Positions 1-6,196 of a stretch of 9,767 nucleotides of DNA are shown piece by piece. A program made the translations under genes and the position numbers. Within the stretch, counting starts at the first letter, position 1, and every line of letters starts with the position of its first letter. This DNA comes from Candidatus Zixiibacteriota bacterium (GTDB lineage: Bacteria; Zixibacteria; MSB-5A5; SM1-73). Below the pieces are notes generated by a model. That model did not search any database. It had not been told where the DNA came from and saw only the letters and a program-made list of their open reading frames with translations. Where the stretch lies: assembly GCA_023129805.1 (NCBI GenBank), contig JAGMBK010000064.1:1-9767 (forward strand), given 5' to 3'.

Positions 1-1661
1 GTGGTGATGCCTTGCTTTAACTTTTCCAGGGCGGCGGCTCTTAAAGTGAGCATACCTGCAGTTACAGCCTGTTCTCTTATATCCGCGCTGGAGGCTCCGG
101 AAATAATCATCTTTTCAATTGCAGGAGTTAGGGGCATTACCTCAAAAATACCGATCCTCCCTGAATAGCCGGTATTATTGCATTCCGAGCAACCCCTCCC
201 TTCATAGACTTTGAGATCTTTGATCTCATTGTCAGCCAATCCCAGCATTTGTAAAGTCTCTGAGGAAATTTGGACCTGATGCTTGCAATTAGGGCAGATT
301 TTACGCACCATCCTTTGAGCCATGATCAACCTGACACAGGAAACCACCAGATAGTTGGGAATGCCCATATCGATCAACCGGTCGATAGTACTGGGGGCAT
401 CGTTGGTATGTAGTGTGGAGAAGACCAAATGTCCGGTTAAGGCGGCTCTCACCGCGATCTCTGCGGTCTCGCTGTCTCTGATCTCTCCCACCATGATCAC
501 GTCCGGGTCCTGCCTCAAAAACGACCTTAGACTTGCAGCAAAGGTCAATCCGATATCGCTTTTCACCGCCACCTGATTTATTCCGTCGAAATTGAACTCC
601 ACTGGATCCTCGGCGGTGGTGATATTGATGTCCGTGGTGTTGATCTGTTTTAAGGCAGAATAGAGGGTGGTGGTTTTCCCACTTCCGGTGGGGCCGGTCA
701 CCAGGATCATGCCGTAGGGAAGGCGGATGGTTTTTTCGAACTCCTTAAGAGAGTGTTGCGGGAAACCTAATTTTGTTAAATCGACGTTAACGCTCCCCGG
801 ATCCAGAATTCGCATCACCACCTTCTCGCCAAATATAGTGGGAAGAACGGATACTCTCAGATCCACCGCCCGATCACCGAACTTCACCTTTATCCTGCCA
901 TCCTGAGGCAATCTTCTCTCAGAGATGTCTAAATCCGCCATTATCTTTAGCCTGGAAACGATAGCAGCACGATATTTGAAAGGTAAGGGAGACATCTCTT
1001 GCAAATTTCCATCCAATCTGGATCTGACCCTTATTCTTTTTTCATAGGTTTCTATGTGAATGTCCGAACAACCTCTTCGAATGGCATCGCCGATGATAGA
1101 ATCCACCAGTTTGACTAAAGGTTTATCCTGCACCTGGGATCTTAAGTCCTGCTCGGTGGGGGCCTCTTCACTCTGCTCAATCACCTCCAGGCCCTCCTCT
1201 TTCAGTCCCTTAAGTATCTGGTCGATTCCTCCGGTATCCTGGTAGTAGGTATCTATTGCCTTCTGGATGGCTTTCTCCGGGCTGATAACCGACTGAACCG
1301 AACATCTGGTGATAAACTTGATGGCATCTAAAACATAGATATTATTAGGATCGGAAATAGCCACTATCAGAGTCTTCCCTATCTTGCTGATCGGGATGAC
1401 GTTGAACTTTCTGGCAATATCCGGGGGAATCATCTTCACCACCTCTGGGTCCAACTCGATATCTGATAACCTCAAAGCGCCGATATTCAACTGCTTTCCG
1501 ATAAACTCTGAAAGCTCCTCCTCGCTGGAGAGTGCTCCCGTCTCAACCAGAATATCCCCTAATTTCTCTTTACTCTCTCTTTGTAAGTCCAAGGCCTGGG
1601 CAAGCTGTTCCTCCGATATCTTGCCCGCCTTAACCAGCATATCTGCAAATTCGCGTGACAT
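1..1661 (-). CDS. pilB: Type IV pilus assembly (extension) ATPase PilB, C-terminus cut by window edge
   Basis: Hexameric cytoplasmic motor of the GspE/PilB secretion ATPase family, which powers pilin polymerisation at the inner-membrane platform. My reverse-strand reading is open for 553 codons from ATG at 1661. Residues 1-150 resemble the MshEN/T2SSE N-terminal domain. The ATPase core follows, with Walker A GPTGSGKT (323-330), an Asp-box region EDPVE (351-355) and Walker B DPDVIMVGEIRD (385-396). A zinc-binding tetracysteine is formed by C456/C459 (CPNC) and C491/C494 (CSEC), typical of PilB/GspE and absent from the retraction ATPase PilT. An AGGTGA ribosome site lies 5 nt before the ATG. 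Judging by family length (about 560-570 aa), only some 10-15 residues are missing. The alternative is GspE of a type II secretion system; PilB is favoured by the MglA/Roadblock neighbours. pilT and pilC may follow outside the window. Confidence 0.93.
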   Translation of the reverse strand, partial: MSREFADMLVKAGKISEEQLAQALDLQRESKEKLGDILVETGALSSEEELSEFIGKQLNIGALRLSDIELDPEVVKMIPPDIARKFNVIPISKIGKTLIVAISDPNNIYVLDAIKFITRCSVQSVISPEKAIQKAIDTYYQDTGGIDQILKGLKEEGLEVIEQSEEAPTEQDLRSQVQDKPLVKLVDSIIGDAIRRGCSDIHIETYEKRIRVRSRLDGNLQEMSPLPFKYRAAIVSRLKIMADLDISERRLPQDGRIKVKFGDRAVDLRVSVLPTIFGEKVVMRILDPGSVNVDLTKLGFPQHSLKEFEKTIRLPYGMILVTGPTGSGKTTTLYSALKQINTTDINITTAEDPVEFNFDGINQVAVKSDIGLTFAASLRSFLRQDPDVIMVGEIRDSETAEIAVRAALTGHLVFSTLHTNDAPSTIDRLIDMGIPNYLVVSCVRLIMAQRMVRKICPNCKHQVQISSETLQMLGLADNEIKDLKVYEGRGCSECNNTGYSGRIGIFEVMPLTPAIEKMIISGASSADIREQAVTAGMLTLRAAALEKLKQGIT

Positions 1662-1666
1662 AGCTT

Positions 1667-1672
1667 TCACCT
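1667..1672 (-). promoter_or_regulatory. Ribosome binding site of pilB
   Basis: AGGTGA on the minus strand, 5 nt upstream of the ATG at 1661. It fixes the start of the pilus ATPase. Confidence 0.7.
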
Positions 1673-1700
1673 AAAAACTTACTGAATATCATATCTATCC

Positions 1701-1717
1701 AAAGAGACTGTCTCTTT
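1701..1717. repeat. 17-nt near-perfect dyad in the pilB leader
   Basis: Two 8-base arms, AAAGAGAC and GTCTCTTT, are separated by one base. The site is about 40 nt upstream of the pilB start, within the 152-nt gap after the last Roadblock gene. The one-base centre suits a dimeric repressor or activator site better than an RNA hairpin. I see no convincing -35/-10 pair in this gap, so pilB may be read from the upstream operon, with this dyad modulating it. Confidence 0.35.
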
Positions 1718-1813
1718 TGCCATTTCTTAAGATATATCCATACCTTTTCTACCTAACTGAGTGATATACTTTTTCGAGTCTTGCTTTTCTTGCTGCTTTT
1801 AAAACATCATCTT

Positions 1814-2320
1814 TCAGGATTGCTCAGAAAAGATATCATCCAGTCTGCTTTTCAGCGAATCCGAAAAATCTGAATCCAGGTCGGTTTTCTTCTCGCCTTC
1901 AGTTTGGCGGTTCTGACACTTGGCAGAAGAGAAAACCCTTTCCAGATTTCCAGTAACCTCTTTAGCATAAAGCCGAACCATGCCGATGGTGGTTCGATCA
2001 TCAAAGATGACCGCCAGAATGGTCCTTTCTCCCACCAGAGTGATATGAATATGATCCTTCTTGCCCTGATGGAAAAGAACGGAAAACTCCGGCTCTCCCA
2101 CCAGACGGGCGATCTCTCGGGTGGAGGCAAAGCTTCCGGCTAAAAGCGCCGCCAGAGCCGTGGTATCCAAAGATTGAGTGAAACCCTGACGAGTGATCAA
2201 ATGGCCATCCTTGTCCACCAAAAGCACACACTTGGCTTGTGCATCTTTGATTAATCTGCTCAGAGCTTTCTCTATCTTCTCAACTTGCTCCTCATAGATT
2301 ACCAGATCCTCCTGTCTCAA
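1814..2320 (-). CDS. Roadblock/LC7 domain protein with acidic C-terminal tail (MglB-like)
   Basis: A small cytoplasmic protein of about 168 aa. After a short N-terminal helix comes a Roadblock/LC7 fold: the strand CVLLVDKDGHLITRQG, the helix ALAALLAGSFASTREIARLVGE, then strands FSVLFHQG, HIHITLVG and LAVIFDD, and a closing helix VRLYAKEVTGNLERVF. The last 35 residues are charged and probably disordered (QTEGEKKTDLDSDFSD). Roadblock proteins of this type (MglB) act as homodimeric GTPase-activating partners of MglA. This gene sits 15 nt downstream of an MglA-type GTPase, which supports that pairing. Start choice: a GTG at 2326 lies only 1 nt after a strong GGAGG, whereas TTG at 2320 has 7-nt spacing, so TTG is preferred. 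It is the last gene before the gap to pilB. Confidence 0.88.
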   Translation of the reverse strand: MRQEDLVIYEEQVEKIEKALSRLIKDAQAKCVLLVDKDGHLITRQGFTQSLDTTALAALLAGSFASTREIARLVGEPEFSVLFHQGKKDHIHITLVGERTILAVIFDDRTTIGMVRLYAKEVTGNLERVFSSAKCQNRQTEGEKKTDLDSDFSDSLKSRLDDIFSEQS

Positions 2321-2327
2321 TTTCACA

Positions 2328-2332
2328 CCTCC
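2328..2332 (-). promoter_or_regulatory. GGAGG ribosome binding site deciding a TTG start
   Basis: GGAGG on the minus strand. It is 1 nt from GTG (2326), too close for initiation, and 7 nt from TTG (2320), which is optimal. It therefore argues for TTG initiation of the downstream Roadblock gene. Confidence 0.6.
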
Positions 2333-2335
2333 GCT

Positions 2336-3322
2336 CTATCTATTGAAAAGTTTATTCAGAAAACGCAATAGGAAAAACCCTTTCGACTTGACCTTTTTGC
2401 CCGATTTTCCAGCAGACCAGCTTATTATGGTGGGGCTTTCCCTGGAGGGAGTCTGCTCCATCTTCGTCTTTTCTTCCTCTGTGATTTCTCCCACATCCAA
2501 CTCGATTTCAGATCTTGTTTTCTGTTGAGTCTCTTGTAGTCCTAAAGTCATCTTTTCTGACAAAGGCTCAGGTTTTTTTTGAGATGTGGTGGTCACTGCC
2601 TGTGGGGTTGAACTCTCGACCGCAGTTGAGGAACCTGCAGCTGCTTCTACTTGTTTAGGTTGTGGCATATGAGAGAGGTTAAGCTTAGCCTGTACTTTCT
2701 TGACCTCCTCCACTTTAATCTCCCTTTCCGGGAAGAGCTGTTTACGTCTGGCTTGATCCAGAACCAATTTGCTGATACACTTCAAGGTATCAAACACACC
2801 TGCCCCCTTGATAGCAACAGTTTCGAAGTGGGGAAGTCCCTTGGGGTTTAATGCCTCCTCAAGCTCCTGCACCGAACTGATGTCAGTAAGGTCCCTTTTG
2901 TTATATTGAAACACTAAAGGAATCTTGTCTATGTTATATCCGTATTCTGACAAATTTTCCACCAGATTCTGGAAGCTTTCTATGTTCTCATCCATTTTAC
3001 ATTTCTGGGAATCGGCCACAAAGACCAAACCATCCACCCCTCTTAAGACCAGCTTTCGGGTGGCATTGTAATAAACCTGCCCCGGGACGGTGTAAAGCTG
3101 AAACTTGGTGGAAAATCCGTGTATTTTGCCGATGTCCACCGGAAGGAAATCAAAATAAAGAGTTCTATCCTGATCGGTAGCTAAAGAGATCAGACTCCCC
3201 CTGCTCTGAGATGGGATTTTTTGATAAACATATTGGAGATTGGTGGTTTTTCCGGAAAGTCCAGGACCATAAAAGACTATCTTACACCAGATCTCCTTGA
3301 AGGCATAATTTATAGATGCCAT
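2336..3322 (-). CDS. MglA-type Ras-like GTPase with about 130-residue C-terminal extension
   Basis: Bacterial small GTPase of the MglA family, the nucleotide switch that sets cell polarity and pilus/gliding activity in Myxococcus and Thermus. The G domain occupies residues 1-197: INYAFKEIWCKIVFYGPG, P-loop GPGLSGKT (19-26), ISLATDQDRTLYFDF carrying Arg53, TVPGQ (78-82) carrying Gln82, and NKRD (141-144). Arg53 and Gln82 match the intrinsic arginine finger and catalytic glutamine known in MglA, so GTP hydrolysis should be competent. Classical MglA is about 195 aa; this protein continues to 328. The extra part is a charged segment (198-215), a Pro/Ser/Thr/Gln-rich linker (217-270), an acidic stretch (271-290) and a basic, amphipathic end (GKKVKSKGFFLLRFLNKLF, 309-327). 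GGAG lies 7 nt before the ATG. The gene is flanked by Roadblock genes on both sides. Confidence 0.93.
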   Translation of the reverse strand: MASINYAFKEIWCKIVFYGPGLSGKTTNLQYVYQKIPSQSRGSLISLATDQDRTLYFDFLPVDIGKIHGFSTKFQLYTVPGQVYYNATRKLVLRGVDGLVFVADSQKCKMDENIESFQNLVENLSEYGYNIDKIPLVFQYNKRDLTDISSVQELEEALNPKGLPHFETVAIKGAGVFDTLKCISKLVLDQARRKQLFPEREIKVEEVKKVQAKLNLSHMPQPKQVEAAAGSSTAVESSTPQAVTTTSQKKPEPLSEKMTLGLQETQQKTRSEIELDVGEITEEEKTKMEQTPSRESPTIISWSAGKSGKKVKSKGFFLLRFLNKLFNR

Positions 3323-3354
3323 CTTCTGTCTCCATTTGGCAACTTCAGTCTGTC

Positions 3355-3705
3355 TTAAACGGACTTTTGGGCAAGCCTTATCTTCTCCGCCGCATTTTTT
3401 ATCTCCAGCCGAACCAGCCCCACATTTACCTGAGGATCCGTGGTGACCGCCAAGATGCCTATCCCCACTTCGGTAAAAAACAACTTGCCTTTGCTGGCTT
3501 CCACGGTTATCTGTTTTAAATCCTCATTGGAAAGGCGTTCCATCGACTTCTTGACCGTGCCGACGATGGAAGCTGCCAAAGCCCCCACTGCCTCGTCTTG
3601 AAGCTGGGCATTTAAATCAGCGGCGATCACGATGCCGTCCTCTCCTACTATCATGCTGCCGTTGATCCCGGTAGTTTTGTTCAACTCCTCCAATATTTTG
3701 TACAT
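3355..3705 (-). CDS. Stand-alone Roadblock/LC7 protein (MglB-like)
   Basis: A minimal Roadblock/LC7 protein of about 116 aa with almost nothing outside the fold. It has a helix MYKILEELNKTTGINGSMIV, a turn GEDGIVIA, a helix DEAVGALAASIVGTVKKSMERL, strands QITVEASKGKLFFTEVG and IGILAVTTD, and a final helix VRLEIKNAAEKIRLAQ. It is the best candidate in the array for a classical MglB-type partner, being short, soluble and 32 nt ahead of the GTPase gene. A longer TTG start at 3720 is possible, but it overlaps the preceding gene. ATG at 3705 is preferred because GGGGAGG lies 6 nt upstream and the preceding stop codon (TGA, 3709-3707) is 1 nt away, which suggests translational coupling. Confidence 0.88.
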   Translation of the reverse strand: MYKILEELNKTTGINGSMIVGEDGIVIAADLNAQLQDEAVGALAASIVGTVKKSMERLSNEDLKQITVEASKGKLFFTEVGIGILAVTTDPQVNVGLVRLEIKNAAEKIRLAQKSV

Positions 3706-3706
3706 A

Positions 3707-4636
3707 TCATGCCTCCCCAACTTTTAGGATATTTTGCTGGTACTTCTCCACAAGAATTTTTTCTATCATTCCAGTGGCTTGTAATATTCGAACCGAGAGC
3801 AACTCATCCGTGCGGCGATCAGACACCACCACCAAGGTGAAGTTTTCTATCTGGTTTAAGCAAACCCACAGATCTGAGGTATGAATGCCAATTCGCTCTG
3901 AAGCCTTCTCCCCCATCTGGTGAAGTATTTGATCATTTGTCTCCTTCAAGCTTCGGACCAAAGAGGCAACCTTTTCGGTATCGAAATCGGGCAAAGAATC
4001 ATTCGCCACCACCAGCCCCTCCTGATCTACCAAAATAGCCGCCTTCACCCCGGCATACTCTCTGAGGTAATGTAGAACGCTTTCTAAGCTACCTTTTCCT
4101 GCCATCTTAATCTCCCTTTGTGAGGGAATTGATCTTTTGCCATCTGACTTCTCTTTTGAGGTTTCAGGAGTGAAAGAAGAGGAAAGGAGTTCTGCAGTCC
4201 CTCGTTCAAACTTCATTGGCGTCTCTTTGGCTTTTTTTGTTTTTCCCATAGAGGATTCAAAAAGTGATTTGAGCACAAATGGAGACATTAAAGCTTGAAG
4301 AAGAAAAGCCGGCACATACTGGTAGATCCCCCGCTGGAGAGAGGAGAATAAAGGCAGAGAGAACATGACCAGAAGGAGGATACCAAATCCAATCCCCAAC
4401 CCGATTCGATAACTTAGAGTTAACAATGCAAATAGAAACACCTTTGGAGCTGGTGCTCTGGAGAACATGACAAACAGGATTAGCATATACCAGCACAGCT
4501 CAAAAGCGAAAAGCGAAAAGGGTGACCAATCCAATTTCAGCCCGAAATCCTTGGGGAAGAATATCAGTGGAACCACCATGATAAAAAAGGAGACCAGAAG
4601 AATTCCTCTTATCTTCCCTCTGTAATCTGAACTCAC
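3707..4636 (-). CDS. Membrane-anchored Roadblock/LC7 protein
   Basis: A 309-aa protein in two halves. Residues 1-125 are hydrophobic, with four to five predicted membrane spans (about 10-27, 40-58, 64-79, 80-97 and possibly 104-124). Residues 128-182 form a charged, probably flexible cytoplasmic linker. Residues 183-298 are a Roadblock/LC7 domain: helix LESVLHYLREYAG, strand KAAILVDQEGLVVAND, helix TEKVASLVRSLKETNDQIL, strands WVCLNQIENFTLVVVSD, and a C-terminal helix. I infer that it brings a GTPase-regulating platform to the inner membrane. The membrane half matches no family I recognise. GTG at 4636 overlaps the stop of the preceding TPR-Roadblock gene (GTGA), so translation is probably coupled. 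Confidence 0.8.
   Translation of the reverse strand: MSSDYRGKIRGILLVSFFIMVVPLIFFPKDFGLKLDWSPFSLFAFELCWYMLILFVMFSRAPAPKVFLFALLTLSYRIGLGIGFGILLLVMFSLPLFSSLQRGIYQYVPAFLLQALMSPFVLKSLFESSMGKTKKAKETPMKFERGTAELLSSSFTPETSKEKSDGKRSIPSQREIKMAGKGSLESVLHYLREYAGVKAAILVDQEGLVVANDSLPDFDTEKVASLVRSLKETNDQILHQMGEKASERIGIHTSDLWVCLNQIENFTLVVVSDRRTDELLSVRILQATGMIEKILVEKYQQNILKVGEA
3712..3718 (-). promoter_or_regulatory. GGGGAGG ribosome binding site inside the end of the upstream gene
   Basis: Minus-strand GGGGAGG, 6 nt before ATG 3705. It lies within the last codons of the membrane-anchored Roadblock gene. It supports the shorter start of the stand-alone Roadblock protein and coupled translation. Confidence 0.6.
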
Positions 4637-5496
4637 TTTACCCCCTTTAACTCAAGGTTTCTGGAAAGGTGTTCCAGAAGCTCACCCACTCTCATCTTTA
4701 AAGCTCCCAGATTGGCTTCTGGGGCACAACATAATACAAAAGCTTGATTGTTGAATTTCATTATCCAGAACTCAAGGTTTTCCGTCTCTATCAAGACCTG
4801 TTCATATTCTCCGAACCCTATCCCGCATATCCCATCCTTCACACATTGGGTGATGCCAGTGGCGATTGCCCCGATTTGCTCTTTTTTGAAATTGGGGTTT
4901 AGCCTGCTCTCCAGCACCAATCCATCCCCTCCTACAACCAGCGCTCCCAATACACCTGGCAGGGATTTCAAATAATGCACCCCGTCTTTAAGATCTACCA
5001 CCTTCTCTATACGCCAGCGTTCCTGCACCGTCATCACATCGTAGCCCGGCTTGTCGGTCCCATGGATCTTGCGAAAATCTGCTTTTTGCTTTATAGTCTT
5101 CAAAAGCTCGCCCACCACCTCATTTTCTGGATCGGTGGCTTTGAGCTTTTCTAAGATCTTTTTGGCATCTTTTATTTGATCTTTCTTTATGAGAATTTGA
5201 GCCAGAAGAAGCTCGGTGGCTCTGGTTCTCCCATCTGCCTGAACCGCCAAGGCAAGCTCCTTTTCCGCCTCGGAATACATCCCCCTTTCCATGTTAATCT
5301 TTGCCATCACCAGATGCCCGGGTCCGTAATGGAGATGAAGCTTTAAACCTCGAGTGCAGGCATGAAACGCTTTAGCCAAATCTCCCTTCTTACGATAGGC
5401 ATCCGATAGGGCCGCAAAAATCATGGATTCGGGATTGTGGGATAAAATCTCCTCACATTTGGAGATTCTTTCATCCAACTGTGCAGTTGGCTGCAT
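4633..5496 (-). CDS. TPR-Roadblock/LC7 fusion protein
   Basis: A 287-aa soluble protein. The N-terminal half contains about three tetratricopeptide-like helix pairs (roughly residues 23-56, 57-90 and 91-124), seen as ALSDAYRKKGDLAKAFHACTRGL, MAKINMERGMYSEAEKELALAV and AQILIKKDQIKDAKKILEKL. A linker covers 125-165. The C-terminal half (168-283) is a Roadblock/LC7 domain: LKSLPGVLGALVVGGDGLVLES, QIGAIATGITQCVKDG, QVLIETENLEFWIMKFNN, then LGALKMRVGELLEHL. TPR modules dock partner proteins, so this may be an adaptor linking the GTPase module to a pilus or polarity partner. That is inference by analogy with the TPR polarity protein SgmX of Myxococcus; no homology to it is claimed. It is the first gene of the array, has AGAGG 6-7 nt before ATG 5496, and lies about 115 nt downstream of a promoter-like sequence. 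Confidence 0.84.
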   Translation of the reverse strand: MQPTAQLDERISKCEEILSHNPESMIFAALSDAYRKKGDLAKAFHACTRGLKLHLHYGPGHLVMAKINMERGMYSEAEKELALAVQADGRTRATELLLAQILIKKDQIKDAKKILEKLKATDPENEVVGELLKTIKQKADFRKIHGTDKPGYDVMTVQERWRIEKVVDLKDGVHYLKSLPGVLGALVVGGDGLVLESRLNPNFKKEQIGAIATGITQCVKDGICGIGFGEYEQVLIETENLEFWIMKFNNQAFVLCCAPEANLGALKMRVGELLEHLSRNLELKGVK

Positions 5497-5616
5497 AAAT
5501 CCTCTCAGCTTAAGTTACACTTCCCCCCTAAATCACAGATGCTACAAAAATTCACCTCCGACAAAGATACAACTCCCCGGGATGGATGTTTTAAGACAAG
5601 TCCGAAGAGCCTTAAG

Positions 5617-5645
5617 ATTTAACTAATAGGTTTATCGACAGTCAA
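5617..5645 (-). promoter_or_regulatory. Sigma70-type promoter candidate for the Roadblock/MglA operon
   Basis: On the minus strand, TTGACT (5645-5640), a 17-nt spacer and TTAAAT (5622-5617). The -35 box matches 5/6, the -10 box 4/6, and the spacing is ideal. Transcription would begin near 5610 and leave a leader of about 115 nt before the TPR-Roadblock gene. It lies downstream of a terminator-like hairpin, consistent with a fresh transcription unit. Confidence 0.5.
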
Positions 5646-5671
5646 ATTCGGTTACTTAACTTTGGTGGTTG

Positions 5672-5692
5672 AAAAAATGGGGCTAAGTCCCC
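5672..5692 (-). terminator. Short GC hairpin with T6 tract
   Basis: Reading the minus strand, GGGG, a 6-nt loop (ACTTAG) and CCCC are followed, after one A, by six T. The four-pair stem is short for an intrinsic terminator, but it sits about 65 nt after the small membrane protein gene and just ahead of a promoter candidate, where a terminator is expected. Confidence 0.4.
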
Positions 5693-5755
5693 TTACTTTC
5701 TGGGTTTGAGAGAAATCCGAAAGTTCATAAGACTGGTGAATTTAAAGGTGTCAGA

Positions 5756-6196
5756 TCAGCTCAAGACTTTCTTCATGAAGTAAATACCGGAAGCTAAAAA
5801 AAGGATAAACAAAAGACGAAGTGAGGAGATTATGTTGGGGGAGACATTTAGAAGACCAACGCTTAAAGAAAAGCTAAGAAGCTGAGCCACAAACAGAAGG
5901 ACAAAGGAGAGCGAAAAAAGATTCCATCCGGAAGCCAGCTCCCCATCCCTTAAGAACGATTTGACTCTCACTGAGATAAGAAAGCAGGCAAACGTCCCCA
6001 CCAAAAGTAGGATATCCAAAAGTGCCGGAACCACCGACGAAGAACCAGAGCCGTGAACTGCCGCCCGGAATGTATCGGCACTTTCACAGGTGAAGGAGAC
6101 CTGCGCAGAAAAAAATATTAACCCGAAACTGATAACACAAGTTAATTTTTTACTTATATTTCCTTTCAAGAACTTATGAAGTTTTTCTATAAACAT
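5756..6196 (-). CDS. Small multi-spanning membrane protein of unknown function
   Basis: A 146-aa protein I cannot assign to a family. Residues 18-38 are a hydrophobic segment after a basic N-terminus (KLHKFLKGNISKKL), either a signal peptide or a first membrane span. Three further spans follow at about 56-77, 91-113 and 121-141. Between them lie a short Ser/Gly-rich loop (HGSGSSS) and a charged loop (RVKSFLRDGE). There are no obvious catalytic residues. The ATG lies inside the end of the PATAN-domain gene (10-nt overlap), so the two are almost certainly co-translated and may work together, the membrane protein perhaps recruiting or sensing for the PATAN protein. No strong ribosome site is visible, as expected for coupled translation. 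Confidence 0.68.
   Translation of the reverse strand: MFIEKLHKFLKGNISKKLTCVISFGLIFFSAQVSFTCESADTFRAAVHGSGSSSVVPALLDILLLVGTFACFLISVRVKSFLRDGELASGWNLFSLSFVLLFVAQLLSFSLSVGLLNVSPNIISSLRLLFILFLASGIYFMKKVLS

Noticed and set aside
355..1674. Plus-strand open frames opposite pilB
   Set aside because: They are shadows of a clear pilB reading frame with Walker A, Walker B and tetracysteine motifs, and show no recognisable protein features.
5505..5555. 16-residue cysteine-containing leader peptide (GTG start, three Cys) just before the TPR-Roadblock gene
   Set aside because: The GGAGG overlaps the GTG instead of preceding it by 5-9 nt, and the only well-spaced start (TTG) is followed at once by a stop. 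It is suggestive, but without comparative evidence it cannot be called a gene.
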